Positions 54,755-63,975 of a DNA stretch of 64,000 nucleotides are shown in pieces; positions within the stretch are counted from its first letter, which is position 1; each line of letters begins with the position of its first letter. The translations under genes were made by a program, and so were the position numbers. The DNA is from Clostridium frigidicarnis (GTDB lineage: Bacteria > Bacillota > Clostridia > Clostridiales > Clostridiaceae). Under the pieces are notes generated by a model that was not told the origin of the DNA, searched no databases, and saw nothing but the letters and a program-made list of their open reading frames with translations. Where the stretch lies: positions 124,001 through 188,000 of the forward strand of contig NZ_FOKI01000004.1 in NCBI RefSeq assembly GCF_900111985.1, read 5' to 3'.

Positions 54755-55575
54755 TGTTTGAAAGATTAAAAAAAAGATTTAAGAAAAATACATTGGCAAA
54801 GATAAGTTTATTTATAATTATATTTTTATGTGTAATAAGCCTATTAGCATTTTTATCTCCATATGATCCCAATAGTATAGATATAGCAAATAAACTACAA
54901 AAACCAAATTTAACTCATATATTTGGCACTGATGATATGGGAAGAGATTATTTTACAAGGGCTTTATTTGGAGGAAGAGTTTCATTACTAGTTGGTCTTT
55001 CTTCTATGATAATATCTAGTGTAATAGGTACTATTGTGGGAACTACTTGCGGATATATAGGAGGATGGGTAGATAATCTTATAATGAGAACTATTGATAT
55101 ACTTATGAGCATACCAAGTTTCTTTTTAATTCTTACCTTAAATGTTTATTTAAAACCAGGAATAACAACAATAATAATAATTATTGCTTTATTTAGTTGG
55201 ATGGGACTTGCTCGTATAGTAAGAAGCGAAACATTATCTGTAAAGGAAAGAGAATATGTAACTTGTGCCATAGCTCAAGGAATACCAACCACGAAAATAA
55301 TACTTAGACACATTATACCAAATGTATTACCCAGTGTAATAGTTTCAGCAAGTATAAATGTGGCAGGAGCCATATTAATGGAATCATCTTTAAGCTTTTT
55401 AGGATTAGGTGTACAAGCTCCAAATGCATCATGGGGAAGTATGTTGCAAAATGCCCAAGGATATATGATGGATGTTCCAACTTTAGCAATTTTTCCAGGA
55501 CTATTAATACTTTTAACAGTTCTAAGCTTTAATTTATTAGGAGATTTTTTAAGAGATACATTACAAGCAAGGTAA
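54754..55575 (+). CDS. dppC: Peptide ABC importer permease, DppC type
   Basis: 273 residues with an N-terminal helix then the BPD_transp_1 domain. HIFGTDDMGRDYFTRALFG, the EAA loop YVTCAIAQGIPTTKIILRH and SSLSFLGLGVQAPNASWGS match DppC/OppC. Partner of DppB. A terminator follows at once and the next gene is on the other strand, so no dppD/dppF ATPase genes follow; ATP-binding subunits must be encoded elsewhere. Confidence 0.93.
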   Translation: MFERLKKRFKKNTLAKISLFIIIFLCVISLLAFLSPYDPNSIDIANKLQKPNLTHIFGTDDMGRDYFTRALFGGRVSLLVGLSSMIISSVIGTIVGTTCGYIGGWVDNLIMRTIDILMSIPSFFLILTLNVYLKPGITTIIIIIALFSWMGLARIVRSETLSVKEREYVTCAIAQGIPTTKIILRHIIPNVLPSVIVSASINVAGAILMESSLSFLGLGVQAPNASWGSMLQNAQGYMMDVPTLAIFPGLLILLTVLSFNLLGDFLRDTLQAR

Positions 55576-55612
55576 TCGAGTTCTCTAAATGAAGGTGAAT
55601 TTTATACAAAAT

Positions 55613-55642
55613 AAAGGAGTTCTATAAGGAACTCCTTTTTTC
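55613..55642 (+). terminator. Intrinsic terminator of dpp operon
   Basis: AAAGGAGTTC (55613-55622) / GAACTCCTTT (55629-55638), then TTTTC. Confidence 0.88.
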
Positions 55643-57699
55643 TATATTTTAAATTTACTAGATAAATCTTCAAGGTTATTAACGAGTTCTTTTAAGGTAT
55701 CTGTTATAGATACAATATTATTCATTTCATTAATCCCCTGGTCGAGAGAGGCAGAAATCTCTTCACTTGAAGCAGCAAATTCTTGAGATGTTGCTGAAAT
55801 TCCTTCTATGTTGTTTATAACATCATTTTTATATTTGTTTATATAATTTATTTCTGTCATTAAGGTATTTAAATTATCTGAAACTAAAGCAAAGGAATCA
55901 TCTATATTTTTAATAGAGCCTTTTAATGTAACGACAGAGGAAGTTACGTCATTGGATGAGCTAGTCATGGTGTCCATACCTTCCTTAGTAGATTCAACTT
56001 CCAACTTTATTTCACCTAGAAGATTATCTATTTCTTTTGCAGAATCAGTTGTTTGTTCAGAAAGTTTTCTTATTTCATCAGCAACAACTGAAAAACCTTT
56101 ACCATGTTCACCAGCTCTTGCAGCTTCAATAGCAGCATTTAATGCTAAAAGATTAGTTTGGGTTGCTATTGTTTGTATGGTTGTAAGTATTGAAGATATA
56201 AATTGAGATTTCTCATTTAATGAGTCTACTTTATTTATTATACTAATAGTTATATTAGAGTTAACATCCATTTTGGAACTTAAATCTTCTAAAGATTCAA
56301 AGCAGTTATCTGTGTCATCTTTTACAGCTATAGATTTTTTAGTTACATCATTACTAAGAGTAACAACAGAGGTGATTTTGTCACCCAAAGATATAAGCTT
56401 GGAAGAGGCAGATTCAGTATCTACGGTGTTTTGCTGAACTCCAGCTGATAATTGTTCCATAGTAGCTGAAACAGCTTGTATACTATCAAGCATTTCTTTA
56501 TTAGATTCATTAAGTGTAGTAGATGAATTTAATGTTTCAGAAGAACTTTTCTTAATGCTTGAAACAATATCTCTTAGGTTAACTCTTAAATGCATAACAG
56601 AACGAGCTATATCTCCTGTCTCATCTTTATTGTTTGTTAAATCTTCAAATTCTTTATAATAGTTTAAATCAAGTTCTGAGGTTGAATGTATAAGAGTTAC
56701 CACCTTTTTTAGGTTTTTAGTTATGCTTTTTGAAACATATACTCCAATAAAACAGGCAATAGAAACCAAAACTATGGCTATTAATAATAAGAAAATAGAA
56801 GTTTTTCTTACATCCTGAAAAATATCATTATAATTTTCAAGAGCAACTAAAGACCAATTACTACTAAGCTTATAGTAGTATAATAAATTCTTTTTATTAT
56901 TATATTCAACATAACCTTGCTTATTATTTGATACAGTATCTTTTAAGTTGCCTAAAGATTTTGAATCTAAATCTGAGAGATTTCCTTTTAAATCTTTATG
57001 TATAACTATGTTTAAATCATTGTCAACAAGGGCAAAGCTACCATTTGCTAGGGGTTTATTATTTAGAATTCTATTTTGAACTTTATCTAATAGAATGTCT
57101 ATCATTAAAACACCTAATAAGGCATTGTCTTTATATATAGGTTTATAATATGTCACAACAGGTTTGCCTGTTGTTTCATCGGTATAAGGTGTCATCCATA
57201 CAGATTGTTTGTTTTTAATACACTCAAAATACCAGCTTTGTTTTTGGTTACTAGGATCTAAAGTATATCTTACAGATGCATCTACTTCTACAAAATTACC
57301 ATCAGTATTTGGATCATTAATCCATATAGAGTGGTGATTTGGATTTATAGATGTATCAAATAGTACTAAAAAATTAAAAATATTCTCGTTGCTTTTAGCA
57401 ATACCGTTTACAGAAGGCTTAAGGCTTTCCACTAGATTATTCATATAAGCATCATCATGAGTTTTTGATAAATCTATAGAACTCTTAATAGTTTCTTCTA
57501 ATATATCAATACTAGAGGAAGCACTACTAAGACAATCTTCAAATTCTTCTCCTTCTTCAGTTATAGTTTTTTCAATTAATTTTGAAGATTTATCGCTGAC
57601 CATAGATGTGGTTTTGTATAAACTTACAGAACTGAGTAAAACAGCAAGTATTATACAACAAGATGCTATAGATAAAGTAATTTTTTTTGCAATAGACAT
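55642..57699 (-). CDS. Methyl-accepting chemotaxis protein with dCache sensor
   Basis: 685 residues from the ATG complementary to 57697-57699, behind GAGGGGGATATAAAC; an upstream in-frame ATG at 57735 lacks a site. Transmembrane helix about 8-30, an extracellular dCache_1-type domain (about 35-290; [34 protein letters not shown]), helix about 300-325, HAMP, then the cytoplasmic signalling hairpin with [20 protein letters not shown] and [10 protein letters not shown]. Senses a small molecule (often amino acids) and controls CheA. No CheB/CheR pentapeptide tail. Located next to the dpp operon, convergent. Confidence 0.93.
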   Translation of the reverse strand: MSIAKKITLSIASCCIILAVLLSSVSLYKTTSMVSDKSSKLIEKTITEEGEEFEDCLSSASSSIDILEETIKSSIDLSKTHDDAYMNNLVESLKPSVNGIAKSNENIFNFLVLFDTSINPNHHSIWINDPNTDGNFVEVDASVRYTLDPSNQKQSWYFECIKNKQSVWMTPYTDETTGKPVVTYYKPIYKDNALLGVLMIDILLDKVQNRILNNKPLANGSFALVDNDLNIVIHKDLKGNLSDLDSKSLGNLKDTVSNNKQGYVEYNNKKNLLYYYKLSSNWSLVALENYNDIFQDVRKTSIFLLLIAIVLVSIACFIGVYVSKSITKNLKKVVTLIHSTSELDLNYYKEFEDLTNNKDETGDIARSVMHLRVNLRDIVSSIKKSSSETLNSSTTLNESNKEMLDSIQAVSATMEQLSAGVQQNTVDTESASSKLISLGDKITSVVTLSNDVTKKSIAVKDDTDNCFESLEDLSSKMDVNSNITISIINKVDSLNEKSQFISSILTTIQTIATQTNLLALNAAIEAARAGEHGKGFSVVADEIRKLSEQTTDSAKEIDNLLGEIKLEVESTKEGMDTMTSSSNDVTSSVVTLKGSIKNIDDSFALVSDNLNTLMTEINYINKYKNDVINNIEGISATSQEFAASSEEISASLDQGINEMNNIVSITDTLKELVNNLEDLSSKFKI

Positions 57700-57805
57700 G
57701 TTTATATCCCCCTCTTTAGTAAATGTCTTTAACATATCTATTTTACAACAAAATATAAAAAAATGTAATATATTTTATAAATTTGTAATAATAGCTTATA
57801 TTGTT

Positions 57806-57842
57806 AAAAAAAATACAGCTAGGTTTTAAAAACCAGCTGTAT
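57806..57842 (-). terminator. Intrinsic terminator overlapping rhodanese gene end
   Basis: On the minus strand ATACAGCTGG ... CCTAGCTGTAT is followed by TTTTTTT; the 5' arm lies within the last codons of the gene. Confidence 0.8.
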
Positions 57843-58188
57843 ATTCGATTTGGTATTTCCAATCCTTTAACCCTCTATATAGGTTAAATATATTTGTGAA
57901 ATTGTTTTTCAATAAAATATTAACAGCTATAGAACTTCTATTACCAGAAGCACAATATACTATTACAGGTAAACTTGAATAATCTTTAATTTCATTTATT
58001 CTATACATAAGCTCAGAAGCTGGAATGTTTTTAGCCTTAGGTATATGACCATATGAGAACTCATCAAAATTCCTAATATCAAGAATCAATATATTGGAAT
58101 TATTGCTTATTAATTCATAAGCTTCATCTCCGGAGATGTTTGTTGATTTATTATTTATTAAATTATTTCTTATACTTGAGAAAAACAT
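57826..58188 (-). CDS. Rhodanese-domain protein
   Basis: 120 residues from the ATG at 58188 (minus), because AGGAGG sits just before it; the longer frame from 58203 would translate that site. A single rhodanese domain: LILDIRNFDEFSYGHIPKAKN, active-site loop YCASGNRS with the nucleophilic Cys, and a C-terminal GLKDW. It transfers sulfane sulfur or acts as a thiol carrier; the physiological partner is unknown. Confidence 0.9.
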   Translation of the reverse strand: MFFSSIRNNLINNKSTNISGDEAYELISNNSNILILDIRNFDEFSYGHIPKAKNIPASELMYRINEIKDYSSLPVIVYCASGNRSSIAVNILLKNNFTNIFNLYRGLKDWKYQIEYTAGF

Positions 58189-58271
58189 AGGTATCCTCCT
58201 CATATCACTCTTAATATAATATGTACACTTTAAGAAATTGTATACATTAGAGGGAAAATTTCTAAAGAAAG

Positions 58272-58336
58272 GTGAGGGGTAAGCATTAGTAAACTATTTG
58301 CTGAACAGCTAATTTACGTTGCTTAACCCTCACTTT
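58272..58336 (-). terminator. Large hairpin downstream of nrdJ (probable terminator)
   Basis: GTGAGGGGTAAGCA pairs with TGCTTAACCCTCAC across a 35-base inner loop; in the minus direction CTTTCTTT follows, in the plus direction TTTTT. It may end nrdJ transcripts or work in both directions. Confidence 0.55.
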
Positions 58337-58368
58337 TTGGGTTAGATGAATTTTAGTGTATATTGATT

Positions 58369-61359
58369 TTAAGAGCAACCTGTAGTTGAACCACAATCAA
58401 GGCATACCATGCAAGTTCCGTTTTTTACCATTCTAGTAGAGTCACATGTTGAACAAGTACTACCATAAACTCGTTCACCTTTAGGTGCTTCATTTTCTTC
58501 TGTTATAGATGCTTCTTCAGATATAAGGACAGGAGTGCTATTATTAAGCATATGTGAAGAATCAGGTTTAATTTGACACCTTGAAAAATCTCCTAATTCA
58601 ATATCAATGACTTTACTTATAAGATCTGATATTGAAGAAACATATTTTATATATGGGTGTTTTTGTACAAAACCGTAAGGTTCATATTTTTGTCCTCTAA
58701 GCATATCAGAAATATCCTTTGGTGGAACGTGATATTGTAACATTACAGATATTGATTTTGAAAGTGAATTTAAAAGTCCAGTAATTATTGTACCTTCTCT
58801 ATCTGTTGTTATATATATTTCAGATATTTCATTTCTATGGTTTCTATTTACAGTGGTATATATTTTAACATCTTCTATTTGAGCTGGATGAGTATTACCA
58901 TATCTTATACCAGTTAATCTTTCACGCTTTGAAGTATTTAAGGAGTTTTGCATATTTTTTGCGGTTTTAAGAAGAGAAGAATAAGTCAAGTCTTCTAAAT
59001 TAGTAGTTTTAGCATTATCAAGTGAATTATTTAAAGGTTGACTATGTTTAGATCCATCTCTATAAAGTGAAATACCTTTTACTCCAAGTCTCCAAGAATC
59101 TATTACTATATTTTTAAAGTTTTCAACAGTGGCTGTGTTTGGAAGATTTACAGTTTTAGAGATTGCTCCGGATATTAGTGGAGTTATACATGCAACCATT
59201 TTAACGTGACCCATTGGGGATATATACCTAATACCAGTGCCACATATGTTTGCTGTATCAAAAATACTTAAGTGTTCATCTTTTAGGTGAGGAGCACCTT
59301 CAATTTTACCATCAAGTATTTTATCATACTGAAAACCATCAGATTGTACTTTTTCTTTTCTCATAATATAGTCTAGAATATCTTTTATTTCCGTGTAAGT
59401 ATATCCAAGTACAGTTAAAGCCTTTTCTATCATCGGATTGGTTAATGTCATGTATCCACCACCAGAAAGCTTTTTATATACTATATGACTGAAAAACGGT
59501 TCAATAGATGTAGAGGCACAATCCATTGCAAATGATATAGTTCCAGTAGGGGCAATGACAGAAACTTGTGCATTTCTAAATCCAAACTCTTCACCAGAAT
59601 TTAATGCTAAATTCCATACTTTTATTAAGGTATTACTTAATTCATTGCAATTCATACTTTTTAATACATTATGATTAACTTTAATAGGTGAGTAAGATAA
59701 GTTTTCAAAGTTAGAATTAATAGCTCCAGCAACTCTTGAGTGATTTCTTATTACTCTTAACATATAGTTCTTATTTAAATCATAGGTTTTAAATGATCCT
59801 ATTTCTTTTGACATTAGAGAAGAGACATAATAAGAGTAACCAGTCAAGGTTCCTATTAGTGAGCTTGCAAGATTTCGTGCTTCTTCTGAGTCATAAGGAA
59901 TACCCATAGACATAAATAAAGACGCTATATTAGATATACCAAGTCCTGTAGTTCTAAATAAGTAAGTTCTTCTTGCTATATCTTCAGTTGGGAATTGTCC
60001 CCAATTTATAGAGGCTTCTAACATAAGCTGGTTTAATCCTATAATGTGTAGATATCCATCAATATCAAAAACTTTTTTATCTTCATTATAAAACTTATAT
60101 ATATTTATAGAACTAAGGTTACAAGATGTATTATCTAAAAACGCATACTCACCGCATGGGTTAGTTGAATTTAATTTATTATAATGAGCATTTATGTTTC
60201 CATCTTCTCCAGCAGGGCATGTATGCCATGCATTAAATGTATCAGTAAACTGAGGAGCTGGATCAGCACATTTATGAGATGCTTCATTGAATATATTCCA
60301 TAGATGTGAAACACTAGTTAACCTGTTTACTGAGGAATCTACTCTTCCCTTTAATTCTAAGACCTCATCTGGATTATTTTTAAGATTAACAACTTTTTTC
60401 ATGAACTCATCAGAAATTCTTAAAGAGTTATTTGAGTTTTGACCTGAAACAGTAGAATATGCTTCGCCTTCAAAATCAGCATCATAGCCCATTTTAGCTA
60501 AAGCACGAACCTTATCTTCTTCTTTAGCTTTCCAAAGAATAAAGTCTTCTATTTCTGGATGATCTATATCAAGGCAAACCATTTTAGCAGCTCTTCTGGT
60601 AGTACCACCAGATTTTATAGCTCCAGCATTTCTGTCAAAGCCTTTTAAAAAGCTCATTAGTCCAGAAGATATACCACCACCAGATAATTTCTCACCCTCA
60701 GCTCTTAAAGTTGAAAAGTTAGTTCCTGTTCCTGAACCACCTTTAAAAAGTTTAGTTTCAGTTATATACTGGTCAGATATAGAATGTTTTCCAAGTAATT
60801 TATCTTCTATTGACACTATAAAACATGCAGAAGCCTGAGTTCTTGTATAAGCATCAGTGGAAGGTACAACTTTATTTTCTTTTTCATTGAAGTAATAACT
60901 TTCTTGACTTGAACCTTTAATTCCATAACTTAAATTTAATCCAGTATTAAACCATTGAGGAGAATTAGGAGCATACATTTGGTTTAGTAAGGCAAAAACC
61001 ATTTCATCATAAAATATTTTTCCTTCTTCTTTTGTATGTATTAAATTTTCATCCTTTAGAGATTCCATCCAAAAATTAACTAATCTATGGGCAACTTGCT
61101 TCATACTAGTTTCATATCCTAGTTTTCCAGGAACACCTGCTTTTCTAAAATATTTAGATGCTATGATATCACAAGCATTTTGAGAATAATGAACTGGAAA
61201 TTCTAGGTTTTTCATCTCAGTTAATATTTTACCGGTTTTGTGATTTTTGAGAATCACATCTATGGTTTTCCATTCGAATAAATCATATACGGATTTAGAA
61301 TTATCATGCTCTAAATCTTTTGTATAATATCTTTTAAATAAATCTTTTATAGAATTCAA
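58369..61359 (-). CDS. nrdJ: Adenosylcobalamin-dependent (class II) ribonucleotide reductase
   Basis: 996 residues. Reduces ribonucleotides to deoxyribonucleotides using a B12-generated thiyl radical, without oxygen. The thiyl Cys is C402 in NPCGEYAF; the redox pair lies in QASACFIVS and NTSCNLSSIN; LFKGGSGTGTNFSTLR and VIAPTGTISFAMDC line the active site. The C-terminus carries the reducing or zinc-type cysteine cluster (CSTCDSTRMVKNGTCMVC and CLDCGSTTGC). Two NrdR-like boxes and a structured leader lie upstream, the expected control by the dNTP-sensing repressor NrdR. Single-gene unit. Confidence 0.96.
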   Translation of the reverse strand: MNSIKDLFKRYYTKDLEHDNSKSVYDLFEWKTIDVILKNHKTGKILTEMKNLEFPVHYSQNACDIIASKYFRKAGVPGKLGYETSMKQVAHRLVNFWMESLKDENLIHTKEEGKIFYDEMVFALLNQMYAPNSPQWFNTGLNLSYGIKGSSQESYYFNEKENKVVPSTDAYTRTQASACFIVSIEDKLLGKHSISDQYITETKLFKGGSGTGTNFSTLRAEGEKLSGGGISSGLMSFLKGFDRNAGAIKSGGTTRRAAKMVCLDIDHPEIEDFILWKAKEEDKVRALAKMGYDADFEGEAYSTVSGQNSNNSLRISDEFMKKVVNLKNNPDEVLELKGRVDSSVNRLTSVSHLWNIFNEASHKCADPAPQFTDTFNAWHTCPAGEDGNINAHYNKLNSTNPCGEYAFLDNTSCNLSSINIYKFYNEDKKVFDIDGYLHIIGLNQLMLEASINWGQFPTEDIARRTYLFRTTGLGISNIASLFMSMGIPYDSEEARNLASSLIGTLTGYSYYVSSLMSKEIGSFKTYDLNKNYMLRVIRNHSRVAGAINSNFENLSYSPIKVNHNVLKSMNCNELSNTLIKVWNLALNSGEEFGFRNAQVSVIAPTGTISFAMDCASTSIEPFFSHIVYKKLSGGGYMTLTNPMIEKALTVLGYTYTEIKDILDYIMRKEKVQSDGFQYDKILDGKIEGAPHLKDEHLSIFDTANICGTGIRYISPMGHVKMVACITPLISGAISKTVNLPNTATVENFKNIVIDSWRLGVKGISLYRDGSKHSQPLNNSLDNAKTTNLEDLTYSSLLKTAKNMQNSLNTSKRERLTGIRYGNTHPAQIEDVKIYTTVNRNHRNEISEIYITTDREGTIITGLLNSLSKSISVMLQYHVPPKDISDMLRGQKYEPYGFVQKHPYIKYVSSISDLISKVIDIELGDFSRCQIKPDSSHMLNNSTPVLISEEASITEENEAPKGERVYGSTCSTCDSTRMVKNGTCMVCLDCGSTTGCS

Positions 61360-61369
61360 TTATTAAGCA

Positions 61370-61545
61370 CCCCCGAAATTTTATAAAGTATTTACTCTAT
61401 GGGGATCATTGATAATGCTTTTTAAACAGAACATCTTCAATGATATACCATTGGTATAAGTGATTCTAAGTTTAGAGGGAGTAATGTATTGGGTTTAAAT
61501 AAACTTCACCTGAAATTAAGAATCACTTAATAATAAATACTTGTT
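61370..61545 (-). promoter_or_regulatory. Structured 5' leader of nrdJ
   Basis: Between the predicted promoter and the gene lie several complementary pairs: AAGTGATTCT (61458-61467)/AGAATCACTT (61519-61528); the palindrome with arms TATACCA/TGGTATA (61444-61458); ATCATTGA (61405-61412)/TCAATGAT (61437-61444). The last two share an edge. No B12-box or other known riboswitch motif is present. A GGGGGTGCTTAATA ribosome binding site precedes the ATG. Confidence 0.5.
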
Positions 61546-61550
61546 AAATT

Positions 61551-61578
61551 ATAATACAAAACAATATATGGTGTACAA
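61551..61578 (-). promoter_or_regulatory. Predicted nrdJ promoter
   Basis: Minus-strand TTGTAC (plus 61573-61578), 16-base spacer, TATTAT (plus 61551-61556). The first NrdR-like box lies exactly within the spacer. Confidence 0.5.
61559..61574. promoter_or_regulatory. NrdR box 1
   Basis: AAACAATATATGGTGT matches the NrdR consensus acaCwAtATaTwGtgt at 14 of 16 positions. Confidence 0.7.
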
Positions 61579-61590
61579 GTGGTTTTATAT

Positions 61591-61606
61591 GTACAACATA
61601 TTGGAT
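61591..61606. promoter_or_regulatory. NrdR box 2
   Basis: GTACAACATATTGGAT matches the NrdR consensus at 11 of 16 positions, including most of the core. It starts 32 bases after box 1, the usual tandem spacing of about three helical turns. Confidence 0.62.
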
Positions 61607-61974
61607 AACAAATAATATTATACTTTATTATACGATGTTAATCAATAAAGAATAGCAAGTGAATTTTAGACACATTTAAGCATTTAATTTTTTAAAACCT
61701 AAGATATCTCTAAAATTCTTAGTATTATAAGAATTTAAATTAAAATCTGTAAATCATATATTTGATTAAATATAATTAAGTGTAAAAAAATCAAATTAAG
61801 ACTAAAAAGAAATATTTTTGTTAAGTATATTATAATATGGTCAATTTATATGTAATGTATATCTTAACAAGTATTTACTGTTAATATAAGCTTATATATG
61901 TTAATATATTGTAGAATAAAATATGTTCGGAGTTTAATCTGCAGGATAAAAAGATATTTTAAGGAGTGGTAATA
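61607..61974. other. Divergent intergenic region, nrdJ / gamma carbonic anhydrase
   Basis: AT-rich, without a gene; must contain the promoter of the carbonic anhydrase operon. No further palindrome or known RNA motif seen. Confidence 0.4.
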
Positions 61975-62478
61975 ATGATAATGGGTTTTAAAAATACAAA
62001 GCCACAAATACATGAAAGTTGTTTTATTGCACCTACTGCTGATATAATAGGAGATGTTATATTAGAAGAGGATGTTAATATATGGTTTGGAACTGTTATA
62101 AGAGCAGACGGTAATGCTATAAAAATAGGGAAAAACACTAACATACAAGATAATTCAGTAGTCCATATAGCTGGAGAAAATATAGATACAATAATAGGAG
62201 AAAATGTTACAGTAGGACATAATGCAATAGTTCACGGATGTGTTGTTGGAGATAATTGTCTTATAGGTATGGGAGCAATAATATTAAATAGGGCTGATAT
62301 AGGAAACAATACTATAATAGGAGCAGGTTCTTTAGTAACAGAAGGCAAAAAAATACCTTCAGGTGTGTTATGTTTAGGCTCTCCAGCAAAAGTAATTCGT
62401 AATCTTACTGAAGAGGAAATAGATGGATTAAAAAAACATGCTCAAGGATATGTAGATTTATCGAAAGATTATAAGTAA
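61975..62478 (+). CDS. Gamma carbonic anhydrase-family hexapeptide protein
   Basis: 167 residues from ATG 61975, 8 bases after AAGGAG (a GTG at 61966 lies in that site). Left-handed beta-helix with hexapeptide repeats; the metal histidines are in VVHIAGE and VGHNAIVHG, and the family terminal motif is GSPAKVIRNLTEEEI. Either hydrates CO2 or acts as a related acyltransferase-fold enzyme (YrdA/PaaY group); activity is uncertain. It is 18 bases upstream of cvfB, one operon. Confidence 0.9.
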   Translation: MIMGFKNTKPQIHESCFIAPTADIIGDVILEEDVNIWFGTVIRADGNAIKIGKNTNIQDNSVVHIAGENIDTIIGENVTVGHNAIVHGCVVGDNCLIGMGAIILNRADIGNNTIIGAGSLVTEGKKIPSGVLCLGSPAKVIRNLTEEEIDGLKKHAQGYVDLSKDYK

Positions 62479-62496
62479 CAAGAAGGAGAAGATTTC

Positions 62497-63336
62497 ATGA
62501 TAAATATAGGACAGTTTAATATATTAAAGGTAGCAAGAACAGCTGAATTTGGATACTATCTTACTATTGATGGAAATAAAAGTGACGATGATATACTTTT
62601 ACCTACTAAAAGTGCATTAGAGAGAGAATTAAATGTAGATGATGAGGTAGAAGCTTTCATATATAGAGATTCAAAGGATAGATTAATAGCAACATTAAAG
62701 ACACCTTATGCAAAGGTTGGAGATGTTTCATATTTAGAAGTTGTTGATACAACAACTTTCGGAGCATTTTTAGATATTGGATTAGAGAGAGATGTTTTTG
62801 TGCCTCATAGAGAGCAAAAATATAAGCTTAAAAAAGGGGAGAAATATCTATTTTACTTATATGTAGATAAAACAGATAGAATTGCAGCAACTACGGATAT
62901 AGATGGTTTTTTAGAAACAAATACTGATTATGTAGTAGGTGATGATACATATGGTATAGTATATGATATTCAGCAATGTGGAAACATCCTTGTTGCAATA
63001 GAAGGTAAATACAGAGGTATAGTTTTAAAAAGTGAGTATTATACTTATGTTAATATGGGAGAAGAACTAAAACTTACTGTAAAGAAGTTTTATGAAGATG
63101 ATAGAATAGGACTTACAACAAGAAAACGAAAATTAGAAGAAAGAGATTTAATTCAAGAAAAAATTCTTAATTATTTAAAAGAAAATGGTGGAGTTATGTC
63201 ATATAATGATAAATCATCCGCTGATGATATTAGAAGAGACTTTAATACATCAAAAAATTATTTTAAGATTGCATTAGGCGGTCTTATGAAGAAAAAATTA
63301 ATAACCCAAGATGAAAATGGAACAAAGCTTTTATAA
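62497..63336 (+). CDS. cvfB: S1-domain RNA-binding protein, CvfB family
   Basis: 279 residues, typical length. Three S1-like domains (about 3-65, 70-135, 145-210; GAFLDIGLERDVFVPHREQ is the clearest) and a C-terminal winged helix (about 225-279; DDIRRDFNTSKNYFKIALGG). CvfB binds RNA and affects virulence-factor expression in Staphylococcus; its role in clostridia is not known. AAGAAGGAGAAG precedes the ATG. Operon with the carbonic-anhydrase-like gene, closed by a terminator. Confidence 0.9.
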   Translation: MINIGQFNILKVARTAEFGYYLTIDGNKSDDDILLPTKSALERELNVDDEVEAFIYRDSKDRLIATLKTPYAKVGDVSYLEVVDTTTFGAFLDIGLERDVFVPHREQKYKLKKGEKYLFYLYVDKTDRIAATTDIDGFLETNTDYVVGDDTYGIVYDIQQCGNILVAIEGKYRGIVLKSEYYTYVNMGEELKLTVKKFYEDDRIGLTTRKRKLEERDLIQEKILNYLKENGGVMSYNDKSSADDIRRDFNTSKNYFKIALGGLMKKKLITQDENGTKLL

Positions 63337-63345
63337 AAGATAATA

Positions 63346-63385
63346 AAAAAGGGATGGTAAACACAGTTTATCATTCCTTTTATTT
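63346..63385. terminator. Terminator between convergent cvfB and FHA genes
   Basis: AAAGGGATGGTAAAC / GTTTATCATTCCTTTT with ACA loop; A-rich 5' and T-rich 3' flanks make it able to work in both directions. Confidence 0.75.
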
Positions 63386-63387
63386 AT

Positions 63388-63702
63388 TTACCTGTATTTA
63401 ACTTCAAAATTCATATTGGCTAAACTTATAACATCTCCACCATGTAAGGGAACACATGTATTAGGATAAAGCTTTAATCCGTTAAGTTTAGTGCCATTTA
63501 TACTTCCAAGATCCTCTATAACATAGCTTCCTCTAAGATAATATATTTTTATATGTTTTCTGCTTATATAAGGGTTTGTAGAAAAATAGTTAGTACCTAT
63601 ATCACCATTTCGACCTATTATTCCACCTATTTCAGGGATTTCAATTAATTCATTATCTTTTAAATTTTTTAAAAGCAATTCCTGTAAACCAGAAGTATTC
63701 AT
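63388..63702 (-). CDS. FHA-domain protein
   Basis: 104 residues, a lone forkhead-associated domain: IGRNGDIGTNYF, the phosphothreonine-contact segment ISRKHIKIYY, DLGSINGTKLNG and LHGGDVISL. Binds phospho-Thr peptides, so it should read out a Ser/Thr kinase, none of which is in this window. On the minus strand AAAGGAG lies 7 bases before the ATG. Stand-alone. Confidence 0.9.
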   Translation of the reverse strand: MNTSGLQELLLKNLKDNELIEIPEIGGIIGRNGDIGTNYFSTNPYISRKHIKIYYLRGSYVIEDLGSINGTKLNGLKLYPNTCVPLHGGDVISLANMNFEVKYR

Positions 63703-63975
63703 TATATAAACTCCTTTAGAATATTAACAAATTTTTAATATAAGTATATTTTACCATTAAATAGAGATTAAGTATATTATATATTAAAGAAAATAAATAA
63801 TAGTTACTTTAAATATACATTCTAAAAACATGCTTGATTACTAGTATACGCAATGTAGATAAAAATATAGTATACAAAATATTGATTTAATAGGGTATAA
63901 TCTCAATAAATAATTTATTTTGTTTTTAAATTTAACTTTTAACTTGTTACTTGTACAAGATTGGGGGAGTGTAAA
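63703..63975. other. Divergent intergenic region
   Basis: AT-rich. The last part (TTTAACTTTTAACTTGTTACTTGTACAAG, about 63928-63960) has the tandem AACTT/ACTTG pattern of the dispersed repeats near 1483 and 49445. No gene. Confidence 0.4.
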
